In this document: positions 31,484 through 41,172 of the stretch, piece by piece
Numbering within the stretch: position 1 is the stretch's first letter
Layout of the letters: each line of letters starts with the position of its first letter
Source of the DNA: Porphyromonadaceae bacterium UBA7207
GTDB lineage: Bacteria; Bacteroidota; Bacteroidia; Bacteroidales; Muribaculaceae
Reading direction: 5' to 3'
DNA length: 57,043 nt
Assembly (NCBI GenBank): GCA_002490635.1
Contig: DKUJ01000020.1
Location: forward strand, 3,775 to 60,817
Program-made: the position numbers and the translations under genes
The notes under the pieces: generated by a model
Database searches by the model: none
Told to the model about the DNA's origin: nothing
What the model saw: the letters and a program-made list of their open reading frames with translations, nothing else

Positions 31484-33907
31484 ATGACCAAGAACACATT
31501 TCTTGCGGGAGTGGCAGCAGCCACGATGGCGCTCTTTACCGCTTGCGCCGACGATACTCCCGGAGGTGGAAGCGGACGCGGAAAGCTTGTGCCTGCCGTA
31601 GAGCTTGACGCCTCGGTGGAAAAGCCGGCCAGAAGCGGGGATGACGCTCGTGGCGGCGTCCCCGATGTGGCTTCACTGAAACTGAGAATGACCTCTGCCG
31701 ACGGCTCCTACAGCCGCGAATGGGAATCTCTTGCCGACTTCGGAAGCGAACAGGAATTCAAAATAGGAAATTATACTTTCGAGGCATGGTATGGCACCGC
31801 CGATTCCGAAGGCTTCGACTGCGCCTACTACCATGGGAGCGAGCCTGTGAAAATCCAGGATTCCAAGACAACGACGGTTTCTCTCACGGCATCGCTCAAG
31901 CAGGCCATGGTGAGCGTGAACTACACTGAAGCATTCCGCAATTTCATGACCGCATGGAGTGCCACGGTGGGTTCCACCGTTGTCGTTGCCGACGAAACGC
32001 GACCTGTGTATGTCGTTCCAGGCGAGACTGTGGTGACTATAGACTTCACCAAGCCGAACGGCCTCAAGGGCAATGACTACGAGGTGGCACGTTTCCAGGC
32101 AATGGCCAAGACCCATTACACAGTCACCGTCGATGTCAACAACGGCGAGGTCGGCGATGCCATGCTTGTAATCACCTACGATGAGGGCATGGAAACGGTT
32201 ACGCACACCATCGACATCAGCGACCTGGTGATGAATGCACCTGCTCCCGAAGTAGTGGTGTCTGGCTTCACTCCCGGTACCGCTGTTGAATTCGTGGAAG
32301 GGATTCCCGCCGCCGATAAACTGATAATGAATATTTTCGCACAAGGCAAAATCGCCTCGGTCGATTTGACCACCACCAGCGAGTCGCTGCACGCCCATGG
32401 ATGGCCGGCTCATGTGAATCTGGCAAATGCCACCGAAAGCGAGAAAAGTGTTCTTGAAAGCTTCGGGCTGGTTACCAAAGGGCTGTCCGGCAACATCGAC
32501 GAAATCGCCCAGCTGGATTTCAGCGAGGTGTGCCGTTATATCAGTGAAAAAACGGATAACACGACCCGTTTCTCCCTGGTGGTGCGTGACCGCAATTCCA
32601 AAAGCTCAGAGGCTGTGGAACTTCTGCTGCTTCTCAAGCCTCTGCAACTGGAAATCACCGGAACTGCCGCATACTGCCCCGGAGAACCTCTTGCGGTGAA
32701 CATGGCATACAACGGTATTGCTTCCAGCGAATATCTCAACGTGGAATACAAGAACGAGCGTGCCACATGGACCAAAGTGCCTGTGGTGGAATTCGGGCCG
32801 GCCACAGCTGATGCCGAAAGCTCTGTATCCCTTGTGCTCAGCGGAATTCCGGCCGATATTGAACGTGTTACCCTGCGTGCAGGGGTAGGCACACGCTACA
32901 GCAACGAGTATACAGCTGCTCCCGCACCTTTCGTGCCGGTTGTTCCCGAAAACGATGTGTTCACCGACCATGCCATGGTTACCGTGGAAGGAACCGAGGA
33001 TGGCATGGACAATGCCGTGCTTGTCGGCAAAGCCGAGTATTACCTTAGCACCGAAGGTGGCTCATACACCAAGGCAAACGGAAATGCAGAAGGCGACTAT
33101 CTGCATCTTACCGGTCTTGAACCCGGAACGACATATAAGGTGAAGGTGCTGATTGACGGTGTATTCAGCATGGCGCGCAGTTTCACTACCGAAAGCGCCG
33201 CACAGCTTCCCAACAGCGACATGGAGCAATGGGGCGAAGCCGGCAAAGACTCGAAATGGACAAACTGGTTCCTCGGAGAGTCTGAAAACGGTACCTGCTG
33301 GGGAACCAACAATCCGATGACCACATCATCCGGTATAAACGCAGGTTATACCAGAATTTCCGGCACACAGCCTACCGACGACAGCCGCAGTGGGAAAGCT
33401 GCGCTGATACAGACCGTAGGGTGGGGCGACGGTAATACCAATGTCGGCAACTTAAGTATTGTGAAAAAAATCGATGCCGGTCTTCTGCATCTTGGAAGCT
33501 CCCGCACATCGCGTCCTGCAGGTTACGACGGACGCGAAGGCGCCATTACCACCGACGATCTCGAGTGCGGCCTCGCTTTTGCCTCGCGCCCATCGGAACT
33601 TACGTTCTGGTACAAGTACTCGCCTAAGAACAGCGCCGACCGCGGCTATGCCGAATTCGCCGTGTTCGATGCCGACGGCAACACCATAGCATCGGCCAAT
33701 GTGTCGTTGGAAGCCGCCGACACCTACACGCAGGCAAGTTTGCCGGTTGCTTATGCACGCGGTACTGCCAAAGCCGCAAAGGTGTATGTGAAATTCCTGT
33801 CCACATCCGACAGGACTTTCCTTAGCAAGAACAGCAATAACATCAGCTACGGTTCCAACCATCTGGGCTCGAAGCTCTATATCGACGATATAAAACTCAA
33901 TTACTAA
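31484..33907 (+). CDS. DUF4493/PCMD surface lipoprotein A (first of three)
   Basis: An 807-residue predicted lipoprotein: signal ending FTAC (C21) and acidic residues right after it (ADD), resembling the Bacteroidetes surface-export signal. Visible order: DUF4493 (about 30-245), a second domain shared with the next two genes (about 255-387), Ig/fibronectin-like modules (about 388-475 and 485-570), and a C-terminal PCMD (putative carbohydrate metabolism) domain (about 573-807) beginning AAQLPNSDMEQW and ending YIDDIKLNY. PCMD folds resemble carbohydrate-binding jelly-rolls, so glycan binding at the surface is an inference. The next gene starts 11 bases downstream. Confidence 0.85.
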   Translation: MTKNTFLAGVAAATMALFTACADDTPGGGSGRGKLVPAVELDASVEKPARSGDDARGGVPDVASLKLRMTSADGSYSREWESLADFGSEQEFKIGNYTFEAWYGTADSEGFDCAYYHGSEPVKIQDSKTTTVSLTASLKQAMVSVNYTEAFRNFMTAWSATVGSTVVVADETRPVYVVPGETVVTIDFTKPNGLKGNDYEVARFQAMAKTHYTVTVDVNNGEVGDAMLVITYDEGMETVTHTIDISDLVMNAPAPEVVVSGFTPGTAVEFVEGIPAADKLIMNIFAQGKIASVDLTTTSESLHAHGWPAHVNLANATESEKSVLESFGLVTKGLSGNIDEIAQLDFSEVCRYISEKTDNTTRFSLVVRDRNSKSSEAVELLLLLKPLQLEITGTAAYCPGEPLAVNMAYNGIASSEYLNVEYKNERATWTKVPVVEFGPATADAESSVSLVLSGIPADIERVTLRAGVGTRYSNEYTAAPAPFVPVVPENDVFTDHAMVTVEGTEDGMDNAVLVGKAEYYLSTEGGSYTKANGNAEGDYLHLTGLEPGTTYKVKVLIDGVFSMARSFTTESAAQLPNSDMEQWGEAGKDSKWTNWFLGESENGTCWGTNNPMTTSSGINAGYTRISGTQPTDDSRSGKAALIQTVGWGDGNTNVGNLSIVKKIDAGLLHLGSSRTSRPAGYDGREGAITTDDLECGLAFASRPSELTFWYKYSPKNSADRGYAEFAVFDADGNTIASANVSLEAADTYTQASLPVAYARGTAKAAKVYVKFLSTSDRTFLSKNSNNISYGSNHLGSKLYIDDIKLNY

Positions 33908-33918
33908 ACGACTGCCGT

Positions 33919-35169
33919 ATGAATACCAGAATAAGCATATCGATAGCCGCCGCGCTCCTGTCGCTGGGCGCCGTTTCCTGTTCGGAGAAATGGGAGCCGC
34001 AGCCGGTGACAGGACTGGGAGAGCTTTCGCTTGCGTCGATGAGTGTGGATGTGAACACCTCCACTTCCGAAATCAGCCGTACGGGTGTGGATCTGTCGCC
34101 TTTCCTGGTCACCATAACACCGGAGAGCGGCGGGGAGCCCAAGGAATACGTCTATGGCGCAATGCCCGAGATTGTATCTCTCGCCGTGGGCAATTACACT
34201 GTGAAAGTGCGCAGCCACGAGGTGCAGAAAGCCGAGTGGGAGCGTCCCTACTATCTGGGCGAGAGGAAATTCGAAATCCGCAACAAGGAACTTACCGAAA
34301 TAGGCGTTGTCACAGCCTCTATGTCGTCGCTGAAAGTAACAGTGTCCTATACCGAAAAACTTCATTCGCTCATGGGCGACGATGCCACCGTGACAGTGGT
34401 TGCCAACGACGAAGGGTCGCTTGTGTATGGCCCGGATGAGACACGCGCGGGCTACTTCGAGGTGGTGGACGGCTCCATGACCATGGTAGCTACTTTCCGC
34501 GGAAGTGTCGGCGGACAGTATGTCGAAAAGGTTGTCTCTTTCAATAATGTAAAGGCCGGAGAACATTACTCGATATTGTTCAGCACCAAGGTCGGTCCCG
34601 AGCCGCCTGAACAGACCGGAGGCGTTGACCCGTCGGGAATGACTGTCGACGGAGAGGTCACCAATGAGACTGTCGGCGGTAACATCGACCCGGGCGACGA
34701 GCCGATTATCGACGACAACGACCGTCCCGGCCAGGAAGAGGGGGGAGATACTCCGCCTCCAGGTCCCGACGATAGACCTGCCGCTACCTTCAACAGCACC
34801 ACAGTGAATCTCGAAGGCGAGAACGATGCTTCCACATGGAGTGGGCCGGCCGTTGTGACAATCGGCTGCCCTGAAGGGTTCGCACATCTGGTTGTCAGAA
34901 TCGATTCCGAAGGGCTTACACCCGACGTCCTTGCAGGCGTGGGACTGGATTCCGAGTTCGACCTCGCATATCCGGGCAATCTCAAGGAAGGTCTCGAAGG
35001 TCTTGGCTTCAAGACCGGTGCCGACGTAATCGGCAAGACTACCATGGATTTTGACATCACTGACTTTGTGCCATTGCTCAATATCTATCCCGGTAAAAGC
35101 GATTTTATGATAACTGTCACTGACTCCAAAGGGAAGCAGTCGCAGGCGATACTGAAATTCAAATCCTGA
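33919..35169 (+). CDS. DUF4493 surface lipoprotein B (short form)
   Basis: A 416-residue lipoprotein (signal ending AVSC, C21). A DUF4493 domain covers about 32-222, then an acidic, proline- and glycine-rich linker (about 225-287, with DDNDRPGQEEGGDTPPPGPDD), then the second domain common to the trio (about 290-416). It stops there: no fibronectin-like module and no PCMD domain. The flexible linker would hold the last domain away from the membrane. It is the middle gene of the operon, with gaps of 11 and 8 bases. Confidence 0.82.
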   Translation: MNTRISISIAAALLSLGAVSCSEKWEPQPVTGLGELSLASMSVDVNTSTSEISRTGVDLSPFLVTITPESGGEPKEYVYGAMPEIVSLAVGNYTVKVRSHEVQKAEWERPYYLGERKFEIRNKELTEIGVVTASMSSLKVTVSYTEKLHSLMGDDATVTVVANDEGSLVYGPDETRAGYFEVVDGSMTMVATFRGSVGGQYVEKVVSFNNVKAGEHYSILFSTKVGPEPPEQTGGVDPSGMTVDGEVTNETVGGNIDPGDEPIIDDNDRPGQEEGGDTPPPGPDDRPAATFNSTTVNLEGENDASTWSGPAVVTIGCPEGFAHLVVRIDSEGLTPDVLAGVGLDSEFDLAYPGNLKEGLEGLGFKTGADVIGKTTMDFDITDFVPLLNIYPGKSDFMITVTDSKGKQSQAILKFKS

Positions 35170-35177
35170 CCTGAACA

Positions 35178-37319
35178 ATGAAAAAGATAAGCATTATCAT
35201 AGCCGGTTGTGCCGTTCTGGCATTTGCCGCAAGCTGCTCCGATGAGCAGCGGCTGGGCGACGGTCAGGGAAAGCTCGTGCTCACCACCACAGTGAACAGT
35301 GACATGGAAGTTGTGTCGCGCGCGCTTGCCGACGACCTGGCCGCCAGCACCAGAGTGTGGATTTCCAACAGCCGCGGACTAATCCGCAAATATGACAGCG
35401 CTTCGGAACTGCCCACCGAGGCCATCGACCTTGTGAGCGGCAGCTATGTCGCCGAAGGTTGGGCTGGAGATTCCGTGCCCGCGTCGTGGGATAAACGCTG
35501 GTTCAAGGCCTATGTGCCGTTCAGCGTAAGCCGCGGCAACACCACCAATGTGAATATGGTGCTGAAAATAGCCAATACGGCAGCCAGCGTGGTCTACGAC
35601 GAAGGCGTGGCCGGAGTGCTCAAGGATATCAGCATGACTGTGGGCCACACAGGCGGCGAACTGGTGTTTGCCGGCGAGAAGGCCGCCGACCGCGGATATT
35701 TCATGATGCCGTCGGATTCGCATGTGCTGAACTACGCTCTTAAGGGTACTCTGGAAAGCGGTGCGCCGTTTGAGCTCACAGGCGCTATCGCCGATGTGAA
35801 GCCCGCTACCGAATATGTGCTCAATGTCAAATACACCAACCATGAGGTTACCACAGGCGGTGGATATTTCACCATTGAGATTGACGACAATCCCATCAAT
35901 ATCGAAACCCAGGTGGAGATTGTGGCGCCACCCGCTTTTTCCGGCTACGACTTCATTCTCGGCGAAGGCATCACAGCAGAGCCCGGCAAAGTAGGCCGCC
36001 GCACCGTGTATATAACCAGTGCCAGCCGCATCGACGCCGTGGAACTTATCGCCGATGACCTTACGGATATAATATCCGGCAACGATGTGGAACTGTTCGG
36101 CATGGGCGAGGGCGTGAAAGCCGCCCTTGAAGCCGCAGGCATCAACTTCTCGAACAACTACAATGCGGAAGCCGACAACACCATCGTGCAGATCAACTTC
36201 GAGGAAGAGTTCACAGGTACTCTTGCAGACGGTGTGCATAAATTCGCTTTCAAGGCCACCGACCGCGAAGGCCGCGTCGGCACCGCCACCATGACCATCA
36301 ATGTGAGCAACTCGGCTGTGACCACTGTGGCGGTAGACGATCTGAGCGTATATACCACCCGTGCCGTCCTCCGCGGTAAAATATCCAAGGATGGCATCGG
36401 CAGTGTCGGTTTCCGCTACCGCAAGGCCGGTGCCCCGGACTGGACGGAAGTCGCTGTCACGCCGGAGTCGTATGCTATAGGCACGGAGTTCACCTATGCC
36501 CTGGAAGGACTTGAGACAGGCACCACCTATGAATATGCCGCCACAACCGACGGCTTCGCCGATACCCCCATGGAGTTCACCACCGAAGTGGCTGCACAGC
36601 TTCCCAATGCATCGTTCGAAGACTGGCATATGGACGGCAAAGTGTATCTGGCTTTCGGAGAAGGCGGCAAGAAGTTCTGGGACAGCGGAAACAAGGGTGC
36701 CACAACGCTTGGAAACAGTATTACCACGCCGGACACAGAGGTGTTCCATTCCGGAACAAGCTCGGCGCAGCTTCTTTCCAAATTTATAGGTTTTGGTGTA
36801 ATCGGTAAATTTGCGGCCGGCAATCTCTTTGCCGGTGAATACCTTGAGACTGCCGGTACCGATGGCGTACTCGGTTGGGGGCGCCCGTTTGCTTCCCGTC
36901 CGTCGGCAGTGAAAGTCTGGGTGAAGTATCGCCCAGGTACACAGGTGAGCGACAAGTCCAATACCGGATATCTGAACGGTCGCAGCAACGATGTGGGAAT
37001 TATCTATGTGGCGCTCACCGACGGCACCACCGACGAGTACAAGGGTAGCCAATGGTCGGTGGTGGTGAAGACAAGCGCTGCCAATCGTCGTCTGTTCGAC
37101 CGCACCGAGCCCCGCGTGATCGCCTATGGCGAGCATGTGATGGAAACCGCCACATCTGGCGAGGATATGGTGCAGGTTACAATCCCGCTGGACTATGCAC
37201 GCACCGATGCCCGCCCGGTAAATATAATCTTCGTTGCATCCGCCAGCCGCTATGGCGACTATTTCTGCGGTTGCGAGGGTTCCACCATGTGGTTGGATGA
37301 TATAGAGCTGGTGTACTGA
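35178..37319 (+). CDS. DUF4493/PCMD surface lipoprotein C (third of three)
   Basis: A 713-residue lipoprotein (signal ending AASC, C20, followed by SDE, close to the described surface-export pattern). DUF4493 spans about 30-220, the shared second domain about 250-385 (ending DGVHKFAFKATDREG), a fibronectin-like module about 385-470, and PCMD about 472-713, starting AAQLPNASFEDW and ending MWLDDIELVY. The same order as lipoprotein A, minus one Ig module, suggests the two arose by duplication. A strong terminator follows. Confidence 0.85.
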   Translation: MKKISIIIAGCAVLAFAASCSDEQRLGDGQGKLVLTTTVNSDMEVVSRALADDLAASTRVWISNSRGLIRKYDSASELPTEAIDLVSGSYVAEGWAGDSVPASWDKRWFKAYVPFSVSRGNTTNVNMVLKIANTAASVVYDEGVAGVLKDISMTVGHTGGELVFAGEKAADRGYFMMPSDSHVLNYALKGTLESGAPFELTGAIADVKPATEYVLNVKYTNHEVTTGGGYFTIEIDDNPINIETQVEIVAPPAFSGYDFILGEGITAEPGKVGRRTVYITSASRIDAVELIADDLTDIISGNDVELFGMGEGVKAALEAAGINFSNNYNAEADNTIVQINFEEEFTGTLADGVHKFAFKATDREGRVGTATMTINVSNSAVTTVAVDDLSVYTTRAVLRGKISKDGIGSVGFRYRKAGAPDWTEVAVTPESYAIGTEFTYALEGLETGTTYEYAATTDGFADTPMEFTTEVAAQLPNASFEDWHMDGKVYLAFGEGGKKFWDSGNKGATTLGNSITTPDTEVFHSGTSSAQLLSKFIGFGVIGKFAAGNLFAGEYLETAGTDGVLGWGRPFASRPSAVKVWVKYRPGTQVSDKSNTGYLNGRSNDVGIIYVALTDGTTDEYKGSQWSVVVKTSAANRRLFDRTEPRVIAYGEHVMETATSGEDMVQVTIPLDYARTDARPVNIIFVASASRYGDYFCGCEGSTMWLDDIELVY

Positions 37320-37340
37320 CACCGCTTTTTCCCGGATTCA

Positions 37341-37382
37341 AGCGGGTCGCGTGGAGGCAAAGCCATGCGACCCGCTTTTTTT
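37341..37382 (+). terminator. Strong rho-independent terminator of the DUF4493 operon
   Basis: AGCGGGTCGCGTGG (37341-37354) pairs with CCATGCGACCCGCT (37363-37376), 14 bp with one wobble, followed by seven T. Confidence 0.92.
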
Positions 37383-37465
37383 CGTTGTGCCGCGCACCAT
37401 TTGGGCGACGGATTGTTATAATGACAGTCGGGTGTGTGCCCGGCGTGAACTAATCGGAATATACT

Positions 37466-38467
37466 ATGGAATATCTCAGCGAAGAGAAACTTGTGATTGT
37501 CGGCGCCGCCGGCATGATCGGATCCAACATGGCGCAGACCGCACTCATGATGCGCCTGACACCCAATATCTGCCTCTACGACCCATATGCACCAGCACTT
37601 GAAGGTGTGGCGGAGGAGCTGTATCAGTGTGCGTTCGAAGGTGCCAGAATCACATGGACCACCGATGTGGCCGAGGCTCTGCGTGGTGCGGCCTATATTG
37701 TAAACTCCGGAGGCGCAGCCCGCAAGGCCGGCATGACTCGCGAAGACCTTCTCAAAGGCAATGCCCAGATTGCCGAACAGTTCGGCAAAGACGTGCGTCA
37801 GTATTGCCCGGATGTGAAACATGTGGTGGTGGTTTTTAATCCTGCCGATATCACCGGCCTCATCACCTTGCTGTATTCCGGATTGAAACCCAGCCAGGTG
37901 AGCACTCTTGCCGCTCTCGACAGCACGCGCCTGCAGGACCAGCTGGTGAAGCATTTCGGCATTCCCGCCAGCCTTGTGCGCAATTGCCGCACCTACGGCG
38001 GCCATGGCGAGCAGATGGCAGTGTTCGCTTCCACAACCACTGTCGACGACCGTCCGCTGACAAAACTCATCGGCAGCGACGAACTCTCCATAGGCGACTG
38101 GGAGCAGATGAAGCTCAATGTGGTGCAGGGTGGCAAGCGCATAATCGAACTGCGCGGACGCTCGTCGTTCCAGAGCTCGGCCTATCTCTCGGTGGAGATG
38201 ATAGCCGCCGCCATGGGTGGAAAGCCGTTCCGCTGGCCTGTGGGCGTGTATGTGAACGACGACCGTTATCATCATGTGATGATGGCCATGGAAACCACTC
38301 TGGATGCCTCGGGCGTGCACTACAGAAATGTGGAAGGCACCAAGGAAGAGCAGGAAGCGCTCGACAGCAGCTACCGCCATCTGTGCAAGCTCCGCGACGA
38401 GGTAATCGCCATGGGTGTGCTCCCGCCTGTTGCCGACTGGCACAGGCTGAACCATAACATCGACTGA
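37466..38467 (+). CDS. mdh: Malate dehydrogenase
   Basis: NAD-dependent interconversion of malate and oxaloacetate. The 333-residue protein has the Rossmann loop GAAGMIGSN (13-21), the substrate loop GGAARKAGMTR, NPAD in place of the usual NPVD, and the catalytic histidine in YGGHGE. Length and motifs fit the lactate/malate dehydrogenase family as found in Bacteroides. It is a single-gene unit between two terminators. Its promoter is not clear: only a TATAAT-like stretch at 37418-37422 was seen, and no TAnnTTTG box. Confidence 0.92.
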   Translation: MEYLSEEKLVIVGAAGMIGSNMAQTALMMRLTPNICLYDPYAPALEGVAEELYQCAFEGARITWTTDVAEALRGAAYIVNSGGAARKAGMTREDLLKGNAQIAEQFGKDVRQYCPDVKHVVVVFNPADITGLITLLYSGLKPSQVSTLAALDSTRLQDQLVKHFGIPASLVRNCRTYGGHGEQMAVFASTTTVDDRPLTKLIGSDELSIGDWEQMKLNVVQGGKRIIELRGRSSFQSSAYLSVEMIAAAMGGKPFRWPVGVYVNDDRYHHVMMAMETTLDASGVHYRNVEGTKEEQEALDSSYRHLCKLRDEVIAMGVLPPVADWHRLNHNID

Positions 38468-38488
38468 ATCCGCAACGGATGAAATAGA

Positions 38489-38528
38489 AGGAGGCTGCAC
38501 CGATAGTGTTCGGCGCAGCCTCCTTTGT
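38489..38528. terminator. Terminator between mdh and the convergent DUF4293 gene
   Basis: AGGAGGCTGC (38489-38498) pairs with GCAGCCTCCT (38515-38524), extended inward by CCGA/TCGG. A short T-rich run follows in the mdh direction, and a weaker one in the other direction, so it may serve both genes. Confidence 0.8.
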
Positions 38529-38543
38529 GTGTTGTATGCACTG

Positions 38544-38945
38544 TCAGCGGATTCTGTCGGCGGCGGCGAGAAGCCTGCGGTCGTTGACCATCATCGACCG
38601 CGCTATCCATATGAAGATGGCAGCGATGAGTGGTAGCGGGAATCCACCGACGACAACCATGCCGAAACCATCGGTGACCATGAAATGGAGCGCGCCGACA
38701 ATCGCGGCGCCGATTGCGATTACCAGCGTCACGGAGGCGATGCGGATCTGCAGAGGCAGGTTGCGGTAGAGGAAAATATCGATGGCGGCAAGTATGGCGG
38801 CTGTGATGTTGATAATCATGAACGGGAGGTCGGAGGTGGGTTCGATGTCGACCCCGTCGACTGTTCCCACGGGCATGATGAATGCAAGCCCCAGGAGGTT
38901 GAAGGCAAGAAGCAGAAGTACGGACTGCCAGCGCTGGATTACCAT
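38544..38945 (-). CDS. DUF4293 family membrane protein
   Basis: A 133-residue protein with four membrane helices starting at the N-terminal MVIQRWQSVLLLLA, the mark of DUF4293, a Bacteroidetes-specific family without a known role. It ends in a short charged tail. It is the last gene of the mltG-M3 cluster, 37 bases after the helical-repeat gene. Confidence 0.85.
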   Translation of the reverse strand: MVIQRWQSVLLLLAFNLLGLAFIMPVGTVDGVDIEPTSDLPFMIINITAAILAAIDIFLYRNLPLQIRIASVTLVIAIGAAIVGALHFMVTDGFGMVVVGGFPLPLIAAIFIWIARSMMVNDRRLLAAADRIR

Positions 38946-38982
38946 ATTGATTAAGGTTTTTATAGTGTTTGATGAATATTAT

Positions 38983-41172
38983 TCACAGGATTGAGCCGAG
39001 GGAGGAGCCTTGGGTCGCATAGCGCGCAGTCTCCAGAAGCAGCGGCAGGGTGGATGCCTCAGGCTGGTTTTTCCCGGCGAAATCATTGATGAGTTGTTTC
39101 ATTGCATCTATCTCGTCGCCGGGATTCTGCGCACGGCGCGCCAGGGCAATGAGTGTGTCGATGGCCTCCCGCCGCCTTCCTGCGAGCCACATGGCAATAA
39201 CGGCGAGGCGTCGGTTTATGGCATCCTCATCGTTGGAGAAGGCTTCGAGTACGGAGTCGGCTCCGGAGTAGTCGCCGTTGGCCAGGAGCGCTTTGCCGAG
39301 CTTCAGACGCGCTTTTGTGTCGCCCGGTTCCGATATGTATTCGAGCTTGTAGAATGTATCCACGGCCTTGGCGTAGTCGTGGGCGCGGATGCATGCGTCG
39401 CCGAACAGCTCGGTGAATCCTACATCGTCGGACATGATTTCCGCATACGGCCGGAGGATTGTCAGAGGCAGCTCTCCGGCGTCGATGTCGGTGCCGGCCA
39501 CGGTGTCGAAGTCGTTGTCCATTATGTACCTTGCGGCTTCCATGGCCAGGCGGGCATCAGGCTCGAGCTCAATGGCCCGCAGGTAGTGTTCAACAGCGAA
39601 TGCCATGCTGGACGCTGCGAACGTCCGCGCGAGGCGTCTCTGCAGTTCGGCGTCGTTGTTGTCGGCATCGTTGTTGCCGATGGCCATATAGAGGTCCATA
39701 GCCAGCCGGTAGTTGCCGGTGTCGAAAACGGTGTCGGCAAGCCTGCGCATGGAATCATGGTCGAATCCGGCCCAGGAAAGGGCAGCTGCGGAGAACCGCA
39801 GATTGTCCAGCCCCATATCGGAGGCTCCGGCAAAGGATTTGGAGAACCGGGCGAGATTTTTCACGTAGTTGTTGATCAGATCTCCGCGGGGCTTCTCCTT
39901 GTCGAGGGCTTCAAGAGCTTCCCGTCCTTCCGGCGACTGTTCGAGGCTTTCGAGAGTCTGGTAGTTACCGGCGAACATCGAGGCGCGCAGATGTGCAGGA
40001 GTCTGTGCAATCATCAGCGCCAGGGCGAATTTGTCGCTGTCGCACAGCATGGGCATTTTTTCCATGAACGACATCATGCCAGCGCCTTCGCTGTCGACGA
40101 TTTCGGCGAGTTCGCTGCGGTTCATGTGGAAAGGCAGAAACCATACCGATGGTTTTGCGAAGAAAGGGAAGTGCCGCATGTTGCCGAGCGTGGCGGCGAA
40201 AACATCGTCGCCACGGCTCTGGGCTTCGCCGAACTCCTTTATTTTGTCGAAGGAGCCTTCCGGCATGGCCGCCATGAGTTTTTCGGGGTCGGAGGCTGTT
40301 TCGGGGCTTATGTTCGCACTGAATCCTCGGAGCTGTTCGCCGAGGTTGCGCGATTTGTCCGCCGTCTGTCGCTGTTTCTCAAATTCGGCCACCAGACCGA
40401 TTATCTCATCGGGCGACTGCTGTGCTATTTTCGCCATTGCCCCTGTGAGCACCGGCACATCGAATGTTCCGTTGCGTGCTATCCTGGTAATGCACACGAA
40501 CATCCACACCAGTGCGGCCACAGAGATACGCGGCGTGCCCTTGCGGCGGATTCTGTCGAGTACGCTGTAACGGTTTGCGTCGATTTCCTCAGAAAGTCCC
40601 AGTGCGGCCACCCACATCTCGCGGTCGTAGTCGGGTAGGGCGGGATCGAGAATCATGCCGGCGATTAGTTCCGCTGTGTCGTCGGATAACTCACGTTCGG
40701 TCCAGATGTGCATGAAAATGTCCGAGGCAAGCTGCTCGAGGCGTTTGCGCCGGGAGGTGTCGGTGAGCGCGAGCGTGTCGGCCATCAGCGATGCATGCTC
40801 CTGGATGTAATCGGCCATAAGGCTTTCCACTGATTCCTCGGGGCGCATGCGGGCGAAGCGCAGTTGCGAGAAGTAGGGCGACGGATCGTTGTCGGTGCGC
40901 AGGCGGCGTTCCATGTCGTCGGCAATCCTTCGCAGCCGGCTTTTCACACTTTCGAAGCCATCGATTGCGTCGTCGGCAGGAAAACCGGCGGGAGATACCA
41001 TCAGTCGCAGCATGAAGAAATAGCGCTGTTCGGCAGAGGCGATGGCGCTTTTGAAGCCGCTGTCGCGGATAGTGCCTTCTATTTCTTTCAGCAAAGCGAT
41101 GGCTTCTTTTATTCTGTTGCCCTCCATGGCGTTCTGGAAAGCTGTGAACTGCGAGGGTAGCTTGTAGGTCAT
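38983..41172 (-). CDS. Large tetratricopeptide-like helical-repeat protein
   Basis: A 729-residue protein, all alpha-helical by composition, without signal peptide. The C-terminal half shows TPR-like repeats (for example SMAFAVEHYLRAIELEPDARLAME written in helix pairs, then DYAKAVDTFYKLEYISEPGD and DYSGADSVLEAFS). One hydrophobic stretch (about 235-255, VAALVWMFVCITRIA) might be a buried helix. I do not recognise a catalytic motif; scaffolding or protein binding is the likely type of role. Its start overlaps the upstream membrane protein's stop (ATGA), so the two are coupled and may form a complex. Confidence 0.78.
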   Translation of the reverse strand: MTYKLPSQFTAFQNAMEGNRIKEAIALLKEIEGTIRDSGFKSAIASAEQRYFFMLRLMVSPAGFPADDAIDGFESVKSRLRRIADDMERRLRTDNDPSPYFSQLRFARMRPEESVESLMADYIQEHASLMADTLALTDTSRRKRLEQLASDIFMHIWTERELSDDTAELIAGMILDPALPDYDREMWVAALGLSEEIDANRYSVLDRIRRKGTPRISVAALVWMFVCITRIARNGTFDVPVLTGAMAKIAQQSPDEIIGLVAEFEKQRQTADKSRNLGEQLRGFSANISPETASDPEKLMAAMPEGSFDKIKEFGEAQSRGDDVFAATLGNMRHFPFFAKPSVWFLPFHMNRSELAEIVDSEGAGMMSFMEKMPMLCDSDKFALALMIAQTPAHLRASMFAGNYQTLESLEQSPEGREALEALDKEKPRGDLINNYVKNLARFSKSFAGASDMGLDNLRFSAAALSWAGFDHDSMRRLADTVFDTGNYRLAMDLYMAIGNNDADNNDAELQRRLARTFAASSMAFAVEHYLRAIELEPDARLAMEAARYIMDNDFDTVAGTDIDAGELPLTILRPYAEIMSDDVGFTELFGDACIRAHDYAKAVDTFYKLEYISEPGDTKARLKLGKALLANGDYSGADSVLEAFSNDEDAINRRLAVIAMWLAGRRREAIDTLIALARRAQNPGDEIDAMKQLINDFAGKNQPEASTLPLLLETARYATQGSSLGSIL

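Noticed and set aside
35379..37322. A 647-codon minus-strand frame across lipoprotein C
   Set aside because: The plus-strand product has a lipoprotein signal and shared domains with its neighbours; the minus frame shows none.
37418..37423. An E. coli-like TATAAT before mdh
   Set aside because: Bacteroidetes primary promoters use TAnnTTTG, and no correctly spaced upstream element was found, so no promoter is called for mdh.
39010..40638. A 542-codon plus-strand frame across the helical-repeat gene
   Set aside because: No recognisable fold. The minus-strand gene has coupled neighbours and TPR-like repeats, so the plus frame is a shadow.
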